From positions 24,245 to 88,244 of the forward strand of contig CAMSZT010000008.1 of the NCBI GenBank assembly GCA_947066815.1: DNA of 64,000 nt, given 5' to 3'. Position 1 is the first letter of the stretch. Each line of letters opens with the position of its first letter. Below the pieces are notes generated by a model. The model ran no database searches. It was not told the origin of the DNA and was given only the letters and a program-made list of their open reading frames with translations. The position numbers and the translations under genes were made by a program. Of this stretch, positions 34,455-44,695 are shown one piece after another. This stretch comes from an uncultured Lachnotalea sp. Its GTDB lineage: Bacteria > Bacillota > Clostridia > Lachnospirales > Lachnospiraceae.

Positions 34455-35942
34455 ATGAAAAAGTATCAATTTTGGTTTGCGACAGGTTCTCAGGATCTTT
34501 ACGGCGACGAATGCCTGACCCATGTGGCGGAGCATTCCAAGATCATCGTGGAGCGTCTGAACGCGTCCGGCATGCTTCCCTGCGAAGTGGTCTGGAAGCC
34601 CACGCTGATCACTAACGAGCTGATCCGGAAGACCTTTAACGATGCCAACGCGGACGAGTCCTGCGCCGGAGTGATCACCTGGATGCACACCTTCTCCCCG
34701 GCCAAGTCCTGGATCCTGGGGCTTCAGGAGTACAGAAAGCCGCTCCTCCATTTACATACCCAGTTCAACGAGGAGATCCCCTATGACACCATCGACATGG
34801 ATTTCATGAATGAGAACCAGTCCGCCCACGGCGACCGGGAATACGGCCATATCGTGACCCGCATGGGGATCGAGCGGAAGGTGATCGTGGGCCACTGGGC
34901 CGACGAGAAGGTGGTGAGGCGGATCGCTTCCTGGATGCGCACGGCCATCGGCATCATGGAGAGTAGCCATATCCGCGTGGTGCGGGTGGCGGACAACATG
35001 CGCAATGTGGCCGTGACCGAGGGGGACAAGGTGGAGGCCCAGATCAAGTTCGGCTGGGAGGTCGACGCCTACCCGGTCAACGAGATCGCCGCTTATGTGA
35101 AGGATGTGTCCAAGGGCGATATTGACACCCTGGTGGAAGAATACTATGATAAATATGAGATCCTGCTGGAGGGCCGGGATCCGGAAGAGTTCAAAAAGCA
35201 TGTGGCTGTGCAGGCCGGGATCGAGATCGGCTTCGAGCGGTTCCTGAAGGAGAAGGAGTATCACGCCGTCGTGACCCATTTCGGCGACCTGGGCGCTTTG
35301 AAACAGCTTCCCGGCCTGGCCATTCAGCGGCTCATGGAGAAGGGCTACGGCTTCGGCGCAGAGGGCGACTGGAAGACGGCGGCCATGGTGCGCCTCATGA
35401 AGCTGATGACGGCAGGCATGAAGGACGCCAAGGGTACTTCCTTCATGGAGGATTACACCTACAATCTGGTCCCCGGCAGGGAAGGGATCCTCCAGGCCCA
35501 TATGCTGGAGGTGTGCCCGACCATCGCGGAGGGAAAGATCGGCATCAAGGTCAATCCTTTGAGCATGGGCGACCGGGAGGACCCGGCCCGTCTGGTGTTT
35601 ACCTCCAAGACCGGCCCGGCCGTGGCGACGTCCCTCATCGACCTGGGGACCCGGTTCCGCCTGATCGTCAATTCGGTGGACTGTAAGAAGGTGGAGAAGC
35701 CCATGCCGAAGCTTCCGGTGGCGACAGCCTTCTGGACGCCGCAGCCTGACCTGGCGACCGGGGCCGAGAGCTGGATCTTGGCCGGCGGCGCCCATCACAC
35801 GGCATTTTCTTATGACCTGACTGCGGAGCAGATAGGCGACTGGGGTGAGGCCATGGGCATCGAGGTGGTGTACATCGACAAGGACACCACCATCCGCGGC
35901 CTGAAGAATGAGCTGCGCTGGAATTCAGTGGCCTTCCGCTAA
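34455..35942 (+). CDS. araA: L-arabinose isomerase
   Basis: A 495-residue enzyme converting L-arabinose to L-ribulose with manganese. The opening [15 protein letters not shown], the central [35 protein letters not shown] with a catalytic glutamate, and the late [12 protein letters not shown] with paired histidines are characteristic. ATG 34455 is preferred to ATG 34446, which abuts the GGAGG. It lies 28 bp after araR, so repressor and enzyme are co-transcribed. No araD (ribulose-5-phosphate epimerase) is in the window. Confidence 0.96.
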   Translation: MKKYQFWFATGSQDLYGDECLTHVAEHSKIIVERLNASGMLPCEVVWKPTLITNELIRKTFNDANADESCAGVITWMHTFSPAKSWILGLQEYRKPLLHLHTQFNEEIPYDTIDMDFMNENQSAHGDREYGHIVTRMGIERKVIVGHWADEKVVRRIASWMRTAIGIMESSHIRVVRVADNMRNVAVTEGDKVEAQIKFGWEVDAYPVNEIAAYVKDVSKGDIDTLVEEYYDKYEILLEGRDPEEFKKHVAVQAGIEIGFERFLKEKEYHAVVTHFGDLGALKQLPGLAIQRLMEKGYGFGAEGDWKTAAMVRLMKLMTAGMKDAKGTSFMEDYTYNLVPGREGILQAHMLEVCPTIAEGKIGIKVNPLSMGDREDPARLVFTSKTGPAVATSLIDLGTRFRLIVNSVDCKKVEKPMPKLPVATAFWTPQPDLATGAESWILAGGAHHTAFSYDLTAEQIGDWGEAMGIEVVYIDKDTTIRGLKNELRWNSVAFR

Positions 35943-35974
35943 AAGACAGGCAATTTCGAAAGGAGAAGGATTTT

Positions 35975-37570
35975 ATGGGAAATGAAAGAGACATGATCGA
36001 GAAGGGGAGGACGGCCCTGGGGATGGAGCTTGGCTCCACCAGGATCAAGGCGGTTTTGATCGGGGAGGATCACAAGGTGCTGGCTTCCGGCAGCTACGAA
36101 TGGGAGAACCGGCTGGAGAACGGGATCTGGACCTATTCTCTGGAGGATGTCTGGAAGGGGGTACAGGGAAGCTACCGGGCACTCAAGGAGGATGTGGAGG
36201 CCCGGTACGGCGCAAAGCTCACCGCCATCGGCTCCATGGGCTTCAGTGCGATGATGCACGGGTATCTGGCCTTTGACGGGGCCGGGGAGCTTCTGGTCCC
36301 CTTCCGCACCTGGCGCAATACGATCACGGGCGAGGCGTCGAAGGAACTCACGGAGCTGTTTCAGTATAACATTCCCCAGAGGTGGAGCATTGCCCATCTG
36401 TATCAGGCGGTCTTAAACGGGGAAGAGCATCTGCCGAAGCTTTCCCACATGACGACCCTGGCGGGCTATGTCCACTGGAAGCTGACCGGGAGAAAGGTGC
36501 TGGGCGTGGGGGAGGCCTCCGGCATGTTCCCCATCGATACGGAGACGAAGAAATTCAACGGGCGGATGATCGGCCAGTTTGAGGAGAGGGTCGCGGCGAA
36601 AGGGTATCCGTGGAAGCTTTCGGAGATTCTTCCCGAGGTCCTTACGGCCGGGGAGCCGGCCGGGACGCTGACAGAGGAGGGGGCGAAGCTTCTGGATCCT
36701 GACGGGGATCTTGCGGCCGGGATTCCGCTCTGCCCGCCGGAGGGGGATGCCGGCACGGGGATGGCGGCTACCAACAGCGTGAAGAAGCGCACGGGGAATG
36801 TCTCCGCCGGCACCTCCGTTTTTGCCATGATCGTCCTGGAGAGGGAGCTCAAGAAGGTGCATCCGGAGATCGACCTGGTGACGACGCCCGACGGCAGCCT
36901 GGTGGGCATGGTCCACTGCAACAACTGTACCTCCGACTTAAACGCCTGGGTGAACCTCTTCCGGGAGTTTTCCGAGGCCATCGGCGCGGAGGTCTCCATG
37001 GACAAGCTGTTCGGGACCCTGTACAACAAGGCGCTGGAGGGGGATGCCGACTGCGGCGGCCTCCTGGCCTACAACTATTTTTCCGGGGAACATCTGACCG
37101 GCTTTGAGGAGGGACGGCCTCTCTTTGTGAGGATGCCGGACGCAAAGTTCAACCTGGCCAATTTCATGCGGGTGCATCTGATGACTTCCCTCGGGGCCTT
37201 AAAGACCGGGCTGGATCTTCTCTTCCGGGAGGAGGATGTCCAGGCGGACGAGATCCTGGGACACGGCGGCCTCTTCAAGACAAAGGGGGTCGGACAGAGG
37301 CTCCTGGCGGCAGCCGTGAACGCGCCGGTCTCCGTGATGGAGACGGCGGGGGAGGGCGGCGCCTGGGGCGCGGCGCTGCTGGCGGCCTACATGAAGGACC
37401 GGAATGAGGGCGAGAGCCTTGGGAGCTATCTGGCGGACCGGGTGTTTGCGGACGCAAAGGCGGAGAAGCTTCTCCCGGACGCTGCGGACGCGGCCGGCTT
37501 CGATGCCTTCATCAAACGGTATGCAGGGGGCCTTCCCATCGAGCGCGCCGCCGTGGACGCCCTGCGGTAA
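35975..37570 (+). CDS. FGGY-family carbohydrate kinase, probable L-ribulokinase (AraK-like)
   Basis: 531 residues with the two-lobed FGGY fold: phosphate-1 motif [18 protein letters not shown] near residue 15-32, [15 protein letters not shown] for sugar binding, and the ATP-binding late motif [23 protein letters not shown]. It is not a close relative of classical AraB. Clostridia are known to use a non-orthologous ribulokinase (AraK) in this genomic position, which fits the location after araA. Xylulokinase activity cannot be excluded. AAGGAGAAGG precedes the ATG, and a strong terminator follows. Confidence 0.8.
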   Translation: MGNERDMIEKGRTALGMELGSTRIKAVLIGEDHKVLASGSYEWENRLENGIWTYSLEDVWKGVQGSYRALKEDVEARYGAKLTAIGSMGFSAMMHGYLAFDGAGELLVPFRTWRNTITGEASKELTELFQYNIPQRWSIAHLYQAVLNGEEHLPKLSHMTTLAGYVHWKLTGRKVLGVGEASGMFPIDTETKKFNGRMIGQFEERVAAKGYPWKLSEILPEVLTAGEPAGTLTEEGAKLLDPDGDLAAGIPLCPPEGDAGTGMAATNSVKKRTGNVSAGTSVFAMIVLERELKKVHPEIDLVTTPDGSLVGMVHCNNCTSDLNAWVNLFREFSEAIGAEVSMDKLFGTLYNKALEGDADCGGLLAYNYFSGEHLTGFEEGRPLFVRMPDAKFNLANFMRVHLMTSLGALKTGLDLLFREEDVQADEILGHGGLFKTKGVGQRLLAAAVNAPVSVMETAGEGGAWGAALLAAYMKDRNEGESLGSYLADRVFADAKAEKLLPDAADAAGFDAFIKRYAGGLPIERAAVDALR

Positions 37571-37579
37571 GCAGTGACA

Positions 37580-37627
37580 GGAAGGGGAGCGGTTCTTGTT
37601 TCCGACTGAAAGAACCGCTCCCCTTCC
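37580..37627 (+). terminator. Strong terminator of the araR-araA-kinase operon
   Basis: An 18-bp perfect stem (37580-37597 with 37610-37627) around a 12-nt loop, starting 9 bp after the kinase stop. Only a weak T run follows. Confidence 0.8.
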
Positions 37628-37658
37628 CTGTATTTCCAGAACAAAAGGGAGGGCAGAA

Positions 37659-39266
37659 ATGCTGAAAGTATTTTTGGTGGAGGATGAGATTGTCATACGG
37701 GAGGGCATCAAGAACAACATCGACTGGGAGCGGGAGGGCTTTCTTTTTGTGGGAGAAGCCGGTGACGGAGAACTGGCCTATCCTCTGATCCAGAAGACGA
37801 GGCCGGACATCCTGATCACGGACATCCGGATGCCCTTCATGGACGGGCTGGAGCTGTGCCGCCTGGTGAGGCAGGAGATGCCGGATGTCAAGTGCATGCT
37901 CCTGAGCGGATATGACGAGTTTGAATACGCGAAGGAGGGTATCAACATCGGCATCACGGACTACCTGGTGAAGCCGGTCTCAGGGGCACAGCTTCTCGCG
38001 GCAGTGAAAAAGGTGGGGAAGCTGGTGGAGGAAGAGCGGCAGCAGAAGGAATTCCTGGAGACCTTTGAGCGGGAGCGGCGGGAAAATGTGGAGCTGGAGA
38101 AGCAGAAATTTTTCCGGAGGCTGGTGTCGGGCAAGAAACCGGTTTCTGCCCTTCTGAAAGAGGGACGGGAGCTGGGGATGGACCTGGCGGCCAAACGTTA
38201 CCGGATCGTCCTGTTCCAGATCTTTGCCGGCGGGGAGGCGGAGGGATATTCGGAAGAGCAGAATGCGGCCGCCGGGGCAGTGGAGGAGATGGCCGGAGAG
38301 CTTCCGGAGGTCCTGACGGTGGAGCTTGGCCTGGAGGGCTGGGCCTTTATCCTCAAGGAGATCGGGGAAAAGCCCCTGGAGCAGATCTTATCGGGATTTT
38401 TGGAAAAACTCCGCAGTACTGTGGAACAGGCAGGGCCGGAGCTTGAATATTTCGGCGGCGTGGGGAAGGAGACGGAACGGATCAGCGAGTTCGGCCGCTG
38501 TTATGAGGAGGCCAGCCGCGCCTTTGCCTACCGGTATCTGAGAAAACGAAACCGCATCATTTTAAGCGGGGAGGAGCCGGTGGTGAGCGATGAGGAGCTG
38601 GAGCTGGGATCGCTGCATGTGGGCGGCCTGGACCGGAGGGCGATCGAGCAGTTCTTGAAAACCGGGACCAGGGGCCAGGTGGAGGGATTCCTGAATGAAT
38701 ATTTCCAGAGCTTCGGAAAAAATATCCAGTCCCTTCTGTTCCGGCAGTATGTGACCATGGACGTGTATTTTACGGCGGTGGCCATGACGGAACAGTTTGG
38801 CTGCGGTTCCGGGGAGCTGGCAGGGCGGTGCGGGGATTTCCGGGATATTTCTGCGGTATTTGCCACGGCAGACCAGGCCAGAGCCTATCTGAAAAAGGTG
38901 CTGGAGACGGCTCTGGAGCTTCGGGAGACGGCCTCCCAGAAGACCTACCTCTCGCTCCTTCAGGAAGCTAAAGCCTACATTGAGAAAAACTATGACAATG
39001 AGGGGATCTCCTTAAACTCGGTGGCGGCCAGCGTGAATCTAAGCCCCAACCATTTCAGCACGATCTTCAGCCAGGAGACGGGGCAGACATTCATCGAGTT
39101 TCTGACTTCGGTGCGGATGGAAAAGGCGAAGGAGCTTCTCCGCAGTACTTCCATGAAGACGGCGGAGGTGGCCTTTGCGGTGGGCTATAAGGATCCCCAT
39201 TATTTCAGCTACCTGTTTAAAAAGACTCAGGAGTGTACTCCCAGGGAGTTTCGTTCCAAAGCTTAG
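37659..39266 (+). CDS. YesN-type response regulator with AraC domain, arabinose locus
   Basis: 535 residues. Receiver domain with Asp55 (ITDIRMPF) and Lys in LVKPVSG, a coiled, charged helix after it (about 115-165), a long linker domain, and a C-terminal AraC double helix-turn-helix (about 440-535; GISLNSVAASVNLSPNHFSTIFSQETGQTF and VAFAVGYKDPHYFSYLFKKTQECTPREFRS). AAAGGGAGGG sets the start at 37659. It precedes its cognate kinase by 8 bp. The direct repeats at 40735 and 40775 are its likely targets. Confidence 0.93.
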   Translation: MLKVFLVEDEIVIREGIKNNIDWEREGFLFVGEAGDGELAYPLIQKTRPDILITDIRMPFMDGLELCRLVRQEMPDVKCMLLSGYDEFEYAKEGINIGITDYLVKPVSGAQLLAAVKKVGKLVEEERQQKEFLETFERERRENVELEKQKFFRRLVSGKKPVSALLKEGRELGMDLAAKRYRIVLFQIFAGGEAEGYSEEQNAAAGAVEEMAGELPEVLTVELGLEGWAFILKEIGEKPLEQILSGFLEKLRSTVEQAGPELEYFGGVGKETERISEFGRCYEEASRAFAYRYLRKRNRIILSGEEPVVSDEELELGSLHVGGLDRRAIEQFLKTGTRGQVEGFLNEYFQSFGKNIQSLLFRQYVTMDVYFTAVAMTEQFGCGSGELAGRCGDFRDISAVFATADQARAYLKKVLETALELRETASQKTYLSLLQEAKAYIEKNYDNEGISLNSVAASVNLSPNHFSTIFSQETGQTFIEFLTSVRMEKAKELLRSTSMKTAEVAFAVGYKDPHYFSYLFKKTQECTPREFRSKA

Positions 39267-39274
39267 GAGGGGAT

Positions 39275-40720
39275 ATGTGGAAGAAAGGCTCTACGCTGAA
39301 AAAGCGTCTGAATACGCTGCTTCTGGTATGTCTGATCCCTCTGGCCGCGCTGCTCTTTTACCTGCTGATCATGGTGGAGCAGTTTTCCAGGCGCTATGAC
39401 GTCATCGTGGAAAACATTACCAAGGCCAATGCCTACAACATCAATTTTAAAGAAGACATGGATTATCTGATGTACATCATCGTGGTCAACGCGGAGCGGG
39501 CCGACGAGCTGGTGGACACGGAACAACCTCACCTTCTGATCGCGGATGCCAGACAGGTGTTCCAGGGGCTCTATGAGACGGCAGATGCGGAGTATGCGAA
39601 AAACCGGCTGAACGGGATCATAAAAAGCCTGAACACCTTGGAGGACCGGGTGGAGGAGATCGAGGCGGATGCCCTGGTGAGCGGCACCTACGACCGGAAC
39701 ATGGAACGGCTGGATCTCAATATCCGGATCCTGACAGAGCTGATCCAGGAGCAGATCCAGAAATACATTTATTATGAGACGACCAACCTGGAAAGCCTTC
39801 GGATGGGAGTCCGGGCGGACGTGGACGGAGCCGTCCGCACGGTGAGCATCGGCTATGTCCTGATCCTTTTCGGGGCACTGCTCATCAGCCGGAAGATCAT
39901 GACCAACATCACGGAGCCTGTCCGGAGGCTGTGTGAGATGACCAGGCAGGCCGGGAGGGGAGACTTTGCCGTCCGTGCCAGCGAGGGGAGCGACGACGAG
40001 CTGGCGGTGCTCAACTCCAGCTTCAACCGGATGGTGGAAGAAGTGGGAAAGCTGGTGGAGGACATCCGCATCGAGCAGTTAAATCTGCGGGCCACAGAGC
40101 TCAAGCTCCTGCAGGCCCAGATCAATCCGCATTTCCTGTACAATACGCTGGACACGATCATCTGGCTGGCGGAGGCCGGGGACAGCAGACAGGTGGTCAC
40201 CATGGTTTCCGCCCTGTCGGATTTCTTCCGGACAACCCTCAGCAAGGGCAGGGACTACATCACGGTCCGGGAGGAGGAGGCCCACATCCGCAGTTATCTC
40301 CAGATCCAGAAGTTCCGCTACCGGGATATCCTGGAATATGAGATCCGGATCCCGGAGGAGCTTTACCAGTACCAGATCCTGAAGCTGACCCTGCAGCCGC
40401 TGGTGGAGAACGCCCTCTACCACGGGATCAAAAACAAACGGGGGATGGGGCATATCCGGGTCACGGGGGAACGCCGGGGCGACCGTCTGGTATTCCGGGT
40501 GTGGGACAACGGAAAGGGGATGGAGCCGGAGGAGCTTGAACGTGTGAGGAAGCTGATCCGGGGAAGCCAGGCGGGAGGGGACGGGCCCTCCGGCTTCGGG
40601 CTTTTCAACGTGGCCCAGCGTATTTTTCTGAATTACGGGGCGGAGTACAGCCTGTCCATGGAAAGTGTGACGGGAGAGTGGACGGAAGCCGTCGTGGAGA
40701 TCCCCGCCGTAAAAAATTAA
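39275..40720 (+). CDS. YesM-type sensor histidine kinase with extracellular sensor, arabinose locus
   Basis: 481 residues: a first membrane helix at about 13-36, an extracellular sensor of about 150 helical residues, a second helix at about 192-212, HAMP (ISRKIMTNITEPVRRLCEMTRQAGRGDF), His_kinase with QINPHFLYNTLDTIIW (His286) and HATPase_c with QPLVENALYHGI, DNGKGM and GFGLFNVAQRI. This is the normal architecture for carbohydrate-sensing YesM proteins, in contrast to the sensor-less paralogue at 17777. AGGAGGGG precedes ATG 39275. Confidence 0.93.
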   Translation: MWKKGSTLKKRLNTLLLVCLIPLAALLFYLLIMVEQFSRRYDVIVENITKANAYNINFKEDMDYLMYIIVVNAERADELVDTEQPHLLIADARQVFQGLYETADAEYAKNRLNGIIKSLNTLEDRVEEIEADALVSGTYDRNMERLDLNIRILTELIQEQIQKYIYYETTNLESLRMGVRADVDGAVRTVSIGYVLILFGALLISRKIMTNITEPVRRLCEMTRQAGRGDFAVRASEGSDDELAVLNSSFNRMVEEVGKLVEDIRIEQLNLRATELKLLQAQINPHFLYNTLDTIIWLAEAGDSRQVVTMVSALSDFFRTTLSKGRDYITVREEEAHIRSYLQIQKFRYRDILEYEIRIPEELYQYQILKLTLQPLVENALYHGIKNKRGMGHIRVTGERRGDRLVFRVWDNGKGMEPEELERVRKLIRGSQAGGDGPSGFGLFNVAQRIFLNYGAEYSLSMESVTGEWTEAVVEIPAVKN

Positions 40721-40734
40721 ACCTTTTCCGTAAA

Positions 40735-40832
40735 AAAACCAACTTTTTTTTGAGGCCGCAGGAAAGACAGTAAGAAAACCAACTTTCTTCCGAAGGATGT
40801 CCGTATCTAAATTTTTTTTCATGGGTTAGAAT
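40735..40832 (+). promoter_or_regulatory. Activator-type promoter with a 40-bp-spaced direct repeat
   Basis: AAAACCAACTTT occurs at 40735-40746 and again at 40775-40786, 40 bp apart (about four helical turns), in the same orientation. Downstream TAGAAT (40827-40832) is a fair -10, but no -35 lies at 17 bp. The layout suits binding of the AraC-type regulator encoded upstream and activation of the binding-protein gene. Confidence 0.65.
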
Positions 40833-40898
40833 GGCATTACAACAAAGCTGCAGGAACTTTCCGGCAGCAAACCAAATAACATGAGGGAGGAATCTACC

Positions 40899-41987
40899 AT
40901 GAGAAAAAAATTTGTTGGTTTCTTACTGTGTGCGGCGATGACGGCCACGCTGCTTGCGGGCTGCGGAGGCGGTTCCGATACGAAGGAGACGGACGCTCCT
41001 GCTGCGGCGACGGAAGGGGACACCAAGGCGGCCGAGGATACCAAGGCGGATGAGGGCACGACGGCGGCCGAGGGAGACACCCAGGCGGCGGCGCCGGCTG
41101 CTTCCGGCGAGCTGATCAAGATCGGCATCATCAACAACGATACCAGTGAGTCCGGCTACCGTGTGGCCAATGACAGGGACTTGCAGAGGAAGTTCACGGA
41201 AGAGAACGGCTATGATGCGACTTTCGCATATGGCAAGACCAACGACGAGCAGGTTGCCGCCGCCAACAAGATGATCCAGGACGGCGTGGATTATCTGGCC
41301 ATCGCCGCGGCAAACACCTCCGGCTGGGACAAGGTTTTGCAGGATGCGAAGGATCAGGGGATCCGGGTGATTCTTTATGACCGTGTCATTGATGCGGACG
41401 AGGAGTTTTATGTGGCTTCCATCGTTTCCGACATGGCGAAGGAGGGCGAGACGGCCGCCAACTGGCTGAAGGATCAGAAGCTGGAGTCCTACAACATCAT
41501 CCATCTTCAGGGCCAGATGGGCTCTTCCGCCCAGGTGGGCCGCAGCGAGGCTCTGGTGAACATGGCTCAGGCAGAGGGATGGAACATCGTGACCCAGCAG
41601 TGCGCAGACTGGAATGCGGAGACAGCCCAGCAGATTGTGCAGTCCGTGATCGACGCCGGCACTGATTTCAACGTGATTTATGCGGAAAATGACAACATGG
41701 CGGACGGCGCCGTGAAGGCTCTCGACAAGGCCGGTATCAAGCACGGTGTGGGCGAGAAGGTCGTCATCATGGGCTTTGACTGCAACACCTTCGCTCTGGA
41801 GAACGTCATGAACGGAACCTGGAACTATGACGGACAGTGCAACCCTTATCAGGCAGATATGATTGATGAGATCATCAAGAACCTTGAGAATGGCGTTGAG
41901 CCTGCGGAGAAGGTCATCTACATGGAAGAGGTAGGCTTTGACCAGAGCAACGTCACCCAGGAAGTGATTGACAAGTTCGGAATCTAA
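40899..41987 (+). CDS. Sugar-binding lipoprotein, YtfQ-like
   Basis: A 362-residue lipoprotein: signal peptide with lipobox LLAGC (Cys at about residue 22), an Ala/Thr/Asp-rich linker to residue 68, then one RbsB/YtfQ-like domain (KIGIINNDTSESGYRVAND, YGKTNDEQVAAANKMIQDGVDY, IYAENDNMADGAVKAL, GFDCNTFALENVMNG). The TSESGYR and DGVDYLAI positions match the galactofuranose-binding YtfQ family. It is first gene of the ABC operon and is separated from the ATPase by a terminator, so it can be made in excess. ATG 40899 follows GGGAGG. Confidence 0.9.
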   Translation: MRKKFVGFLLCAAMTATLLAGCGGGSDTKETDAPAAATEGDTKAAEDTKADEGTTAAEGDTQAAAPAASGELIKIGIINNDTSESGYRVANDRDLQRKFTEENGYDATFAYGKTNDEQVAAANKMIQDGVDYLAIAAANTSGWDKVLQDAKDQGIRVILYDRVIDADEEFYVASIVSDMAKEGETAANWLKDQKLESYNIIHLQGQMGSSAQVGRSEALVNMAQAEGWNIVTQQCADWNAETAQQIVQSVIDAGTDFNVIYAENDNMADGAVKALDKAGIKHGVGEKVVIMGFDCNTFALENVMNGTWNYDGQCNPYQADMIDEIIKNLENGVEPAEKVIYMEEVGFDQSNVTQEVIDKFGI

Positions 41988-42010
41988 ATAAGTGTAAAGA
42001 AACCTGACTG

Positions 42011-42060
42011 GCGCGGTGCAGCAAGACTGAGATCTGACAGAAAAGCTGCGCCGCGTTTTT
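42011..42060 (+). terminator. Intra-operon terminator between binding protein and ATPase
   Basis: GCGCGGTGCAGC (42011-42022) pairs with GCTGCGCCGCG (42045-42055), followed by TTTTT. It probably lowers transcription of the membrane components relative to the binding protein. Confidence 0.8.
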
Positions 42061-42094
42061 CTACGGAGAACGAAATATAGGAGGTAAGCGTTAA

Positions 42095-43603
42095 GTGGAA
42101 GAAAACATAGTATTAAAAATGCGGAACATCCATAAAAGCTTCCCCGGTGTACGCGCTCTGCAGGGGGTGGACTTTACGCTCAGGCGGGGGGAAATCCATG
42201 CGCTGATGGGAGAAAACGGCGCGGGGAAATCGACGCTGATCAAAGTTTTGACCGGCGTGTACTCAAAGGACGAAGGGCAGATCAACCTGGACGGAAAGGA
42301 CGAGGCGATCCATTCGCCCCAGGACGCCCAGAGGGTGGGCATCAGCACCGTGTATCAGGAGATCACCCTCTGCCCCAACCTTTCGGTGGCGGAAAACATG
42401 TACATAGGCCGGGGAAAGGGTGCCGTGCAGAACTGGAAGAAGATGAATGCGGATGCCGATCAGATCCTCACGAATCTGGGGATCCCGGCGAGGGGCAGCC
42501 AGCAGCTTTCCAGCTGTTCCCTGGCGGTCCAGCAGATGGTGGCCATCGCCAGGGCGGTGGACACGGACTGCAAGGTGCTGATCTTGGACGAGCCGACCTC
42601 TTCTCTGGATGAGCAGGAGGTGGAGAAGCTCTTCACGCTGATGCGGGACCTTAGGGAGAAGGGCGTGGGCATCATCTTCGTCACCCATTTCCTGGACCAG
42701 GTCTACGAGGTCTGTGACCGGATCACCGTCATGAGGGACGGAAAGCTGGTGGGGGAATTTGTGACCGAGGAGCTTCCCAGGGTCCAGCTGGTCTCCAAGA
42801 TGCTGGGCAAGGAGCTGGACGATCTGTCCGACATCCAGGGGGAATATTCCTCCTACGAGGCGGCGGAGGGCGAGGCACCGGTCTTTGAGGCCAAGGGCCT
42901 TTACAGCGATTCCGGCATCAAGCCCTTTGACTTTGATATCAAGAAGGGCGAGGTCAACGGCTTTACCGGCCTTCTGGGCTCCGGACGGAGTGAGAGCGTC
43001 CGTGCCATTTTCGGGGCCGACCGGGTCCTTGGCGGCGAAGTGAAGATGAACGGGAAGCCGGTGAAGATCGCAAAGCCCATCGATGCCATGAAAAACGGCA
43101 TCGCTTATCTGCCGGAGGACCGGAAGCGGGACGGCATCGTGGGAGATCTGTCGGTCCGGGACAACATCATCCTGGCCAACCAGGTGTTAAAGGGCTTCCT
43201 GAAGCCTTATAAGAAGTCGGAGACCTACAAGATCGCCGACGAGTACATCAAGCTCTTAAGCATCAAGACAGCTTCTGCCGACACGCCCATCAAGTCCTTA
43301 TCCGGCGGCAACCAGCAGAAGGTGATCCTGGCCCGCTGGCTCCTCACCCATCCGGAATATCTGATTTTGGATGAGCCCACCAGGGGGATCGACGTGGGAA
43401 CCAAGGTGGACATCCAGAAGCTGGTGTTAAAGCTTGCTTCCGAGGGGATGAGCGTGACCTTCATCTCCTCCGAGCTGGACGAGATGCTTAGGACCTGCTC
43501 CAGACTGATGGTCATGAGGGACCGCAGGATGGTCGGGGAGCTTTCCGGGGAGGAACTGAAGCAGAGCACGGTCATGAATACCATTGCCGGAGGTGAAAAA
43601 TAA
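42095..43603 (+). CDS. Sugar ABC transporter ATPase, YtfR/RbsA type
   Basis: 502 residues with two nucleotide-binding domains. Domain 1: Walker A GENGAGKST, signature LSSCSLAVQQMVAIARAV (degenerate LSGGQ as often in this family) and Walker B VLILDEPTSSLD. Domain 2: GLLGSGRSE, LSGGNQQKVILARWL and LILDEPTRGIDVGTK. The start is GTG 42095 behind AGGAGGTAAG. It is followed by two permease genes, the composition of the E. coli galactofuranose importer YtfQRT-YjfF. In this locus L-arabinofuranose or galactofuranose is the plausible cargo. Confidence 0.92.
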   Translation: MEENIVLKMRNIHKSFPGVRALQGVDFTLRRGEIHALMGENGAGKSTLIKVLTGVYSKDEGQINLDGKDEAIHSPQDAQRVGISTVYQEITLCPNLSVAENMYIGRGKGAVQNWKKMNADADQILTNLGIPARGSQQLSSCSLAVQQMVAIARAVDTDCKVLILDEPTSSLDEQEVEKLFTLMRDLREKGVGIIFVTHFLDQVYEVCDRITVMRDGKLVGEFVTEELPRVQLVSKMLGKELDDLSDIQGEYSSYEAAEGEAPVFEAKGLYSDSGIKPFDFDIKKGEVNGFTGLLGSGRSESVRAIFGADRVLGGEVKMNGKPVKIAKPIDAMKNGIAYLPEDRKRDGIVGDLSVRDNIILANQVLKGFLKPYKKSETYKIADEYIKLLSIKTASADTPIKSLSGGNQQKVILARWLLTHPEYLILDEPTRGIDVGTKVDIQKLVLKLASEGMSVTFISSELDEMLRTCSRLMVMRDRRMVGELSGEELKQSTVMNTIAGGEK

Positions 43604-43605
43604 CG

Positions 43606-44694
43606 ATGGGTACAAATAAGGTGAGTAAATCCAAAGAGGGAAGCCTCCTTTCCAGGATGACCAGGAACCAGATGTTCATTCCTCTGGCGGCCCTGGCGGC
43701 GCTCCTTCTGTTCAATTTGATCCTCGATCCGTCCTCTTTTGCGATCACGATGGACGAGAACAGTGCGGGGAACCCGGTGCTTTCCGGTTTCCTGATCAAC
43801 ATTCTGGACAACGGCTCGGAGCTTGCGATCCTGGCCATCGGCATGACTCTGGTGACGGCGGCCAGCGGCGGGCAGGATATCAGCGTGGGCGCAGCCATCG
43901 CCATCAGCGGCAGTGTGCTGCTGCGGGTACTCTGCGGAAGCAATACCCGCCCGGAGACCCTGCAGGCGCCCATCCTCGTGGCCTTTCTGGTGGCCTTCGT
44001 GGTGGCCATGCTCTTCGGAGCCTTCAACGGCGTGTTGGTGGCCGTGTTTCGGATCCAGCCCATGGTGGCGACGCTGATTCTCTACACGGCGGGCCGTTCC
44101 ATCGCCTCCTGGGTCAACAACAATGAGCTTCCCATCATCGGCGAGCCGTCCTTCGGTTATTTCGGAGGCTTCATTCCCGGAATCCCGGTCCCCACGCCGA
44201 TTTTCATCGCCATCCTCTGTCTGGTGGCGATCTGGCTGGTGCTTAAATTTACCAACCTGCGGCTCTACACCCAGTCGGTGGGCATCAATGAGAATTCTGC
44301 CAAGCTAAACGGATTGAATCCAACTTTTATCAAGATTCTGTCCTTTGTGATTCTGGGAGCCTGCGTAGGCGTGGCGGCTCTGATCAAGGTGAGCCGTCTT
44401 GCCACCATCAACTACGGCGTCATCGCCAAGGATATCGAGATGGACGCCATCCTGGCGGTGGCTTTGGGCGGAAATGCCCTTAGCGGCGGCAAGTTCAACA
44501 TGGCGGCCTCCGTGGTGGGCGCCTACGTGATCCAGTGCCTGACGACGACCCTCTACAAATTCAAGGTTCCGTCGACCGCCCTTCCGGCCTACAAGGCCGT
44601 GGTGGTTATCCTGCTGGTGGTCTTAAGCTCGCCGGTGGTGAGAGCGAAGCTTTCCGCCCTTGCGCCGCAGGCAAAGAGAAAGGAGGCGGCTTAA
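43606..44694 (+). CDS. Sugar ABC transporter permease, YtfT type
   Basis: A 362-residue inner-membrane permease of the BPD_transp_2 family with about nine hydrophobic helices. LAIGMTLVTAASGGQDISVGAAIAISG is the canonical motif of YtfT/RbsC proteins, and AVALGGNALSGGKFNMAASVVGA forms the cytoplasmic coupling region. It starts 2 bp after the ATPase stop and forms a heterodimer with the next gene product. Confidence 0.9.
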   Translation: MGTNKVSKSKEGSLLSRMTRNQMFIPLAALAALLLFNLILDPSSFAITMDENSAGNPVLSGFLINILDNGSELAILAIGMTLVTAASGGQDISVGAAIAISGSVLLRVLCGSNTRPETLQAPILVAFLVAFVVAMLFGAFNGVLVAVFRIQPMVATLILYTAGRSIASWVNNNELPIIGEPSFGYFGGFIPGIPVPTPIFIAILCLVAIWLVLKFTNLRLYTQSVGINENSAKLNGLNPTFIKILSFVILGACVGVAALIKVSRLATINYGVIAKDIEMDAILAVALGGNALSGGKFNMAASVVGAYVIQCLTTTLYKFKVPSTALPAYKAVVVILLVVLSSPVVRAKLSALAPQAKRKEAA

Positions 44695-44695
44695 T

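Noticed and set aside
35948..35963. Another copy of the palindromic element before the kinase gene
   Set aside because: Only one end (GGCAATTTCGAAA) is present, with no partner end or flanking duplication; it may be chance or a remnant.
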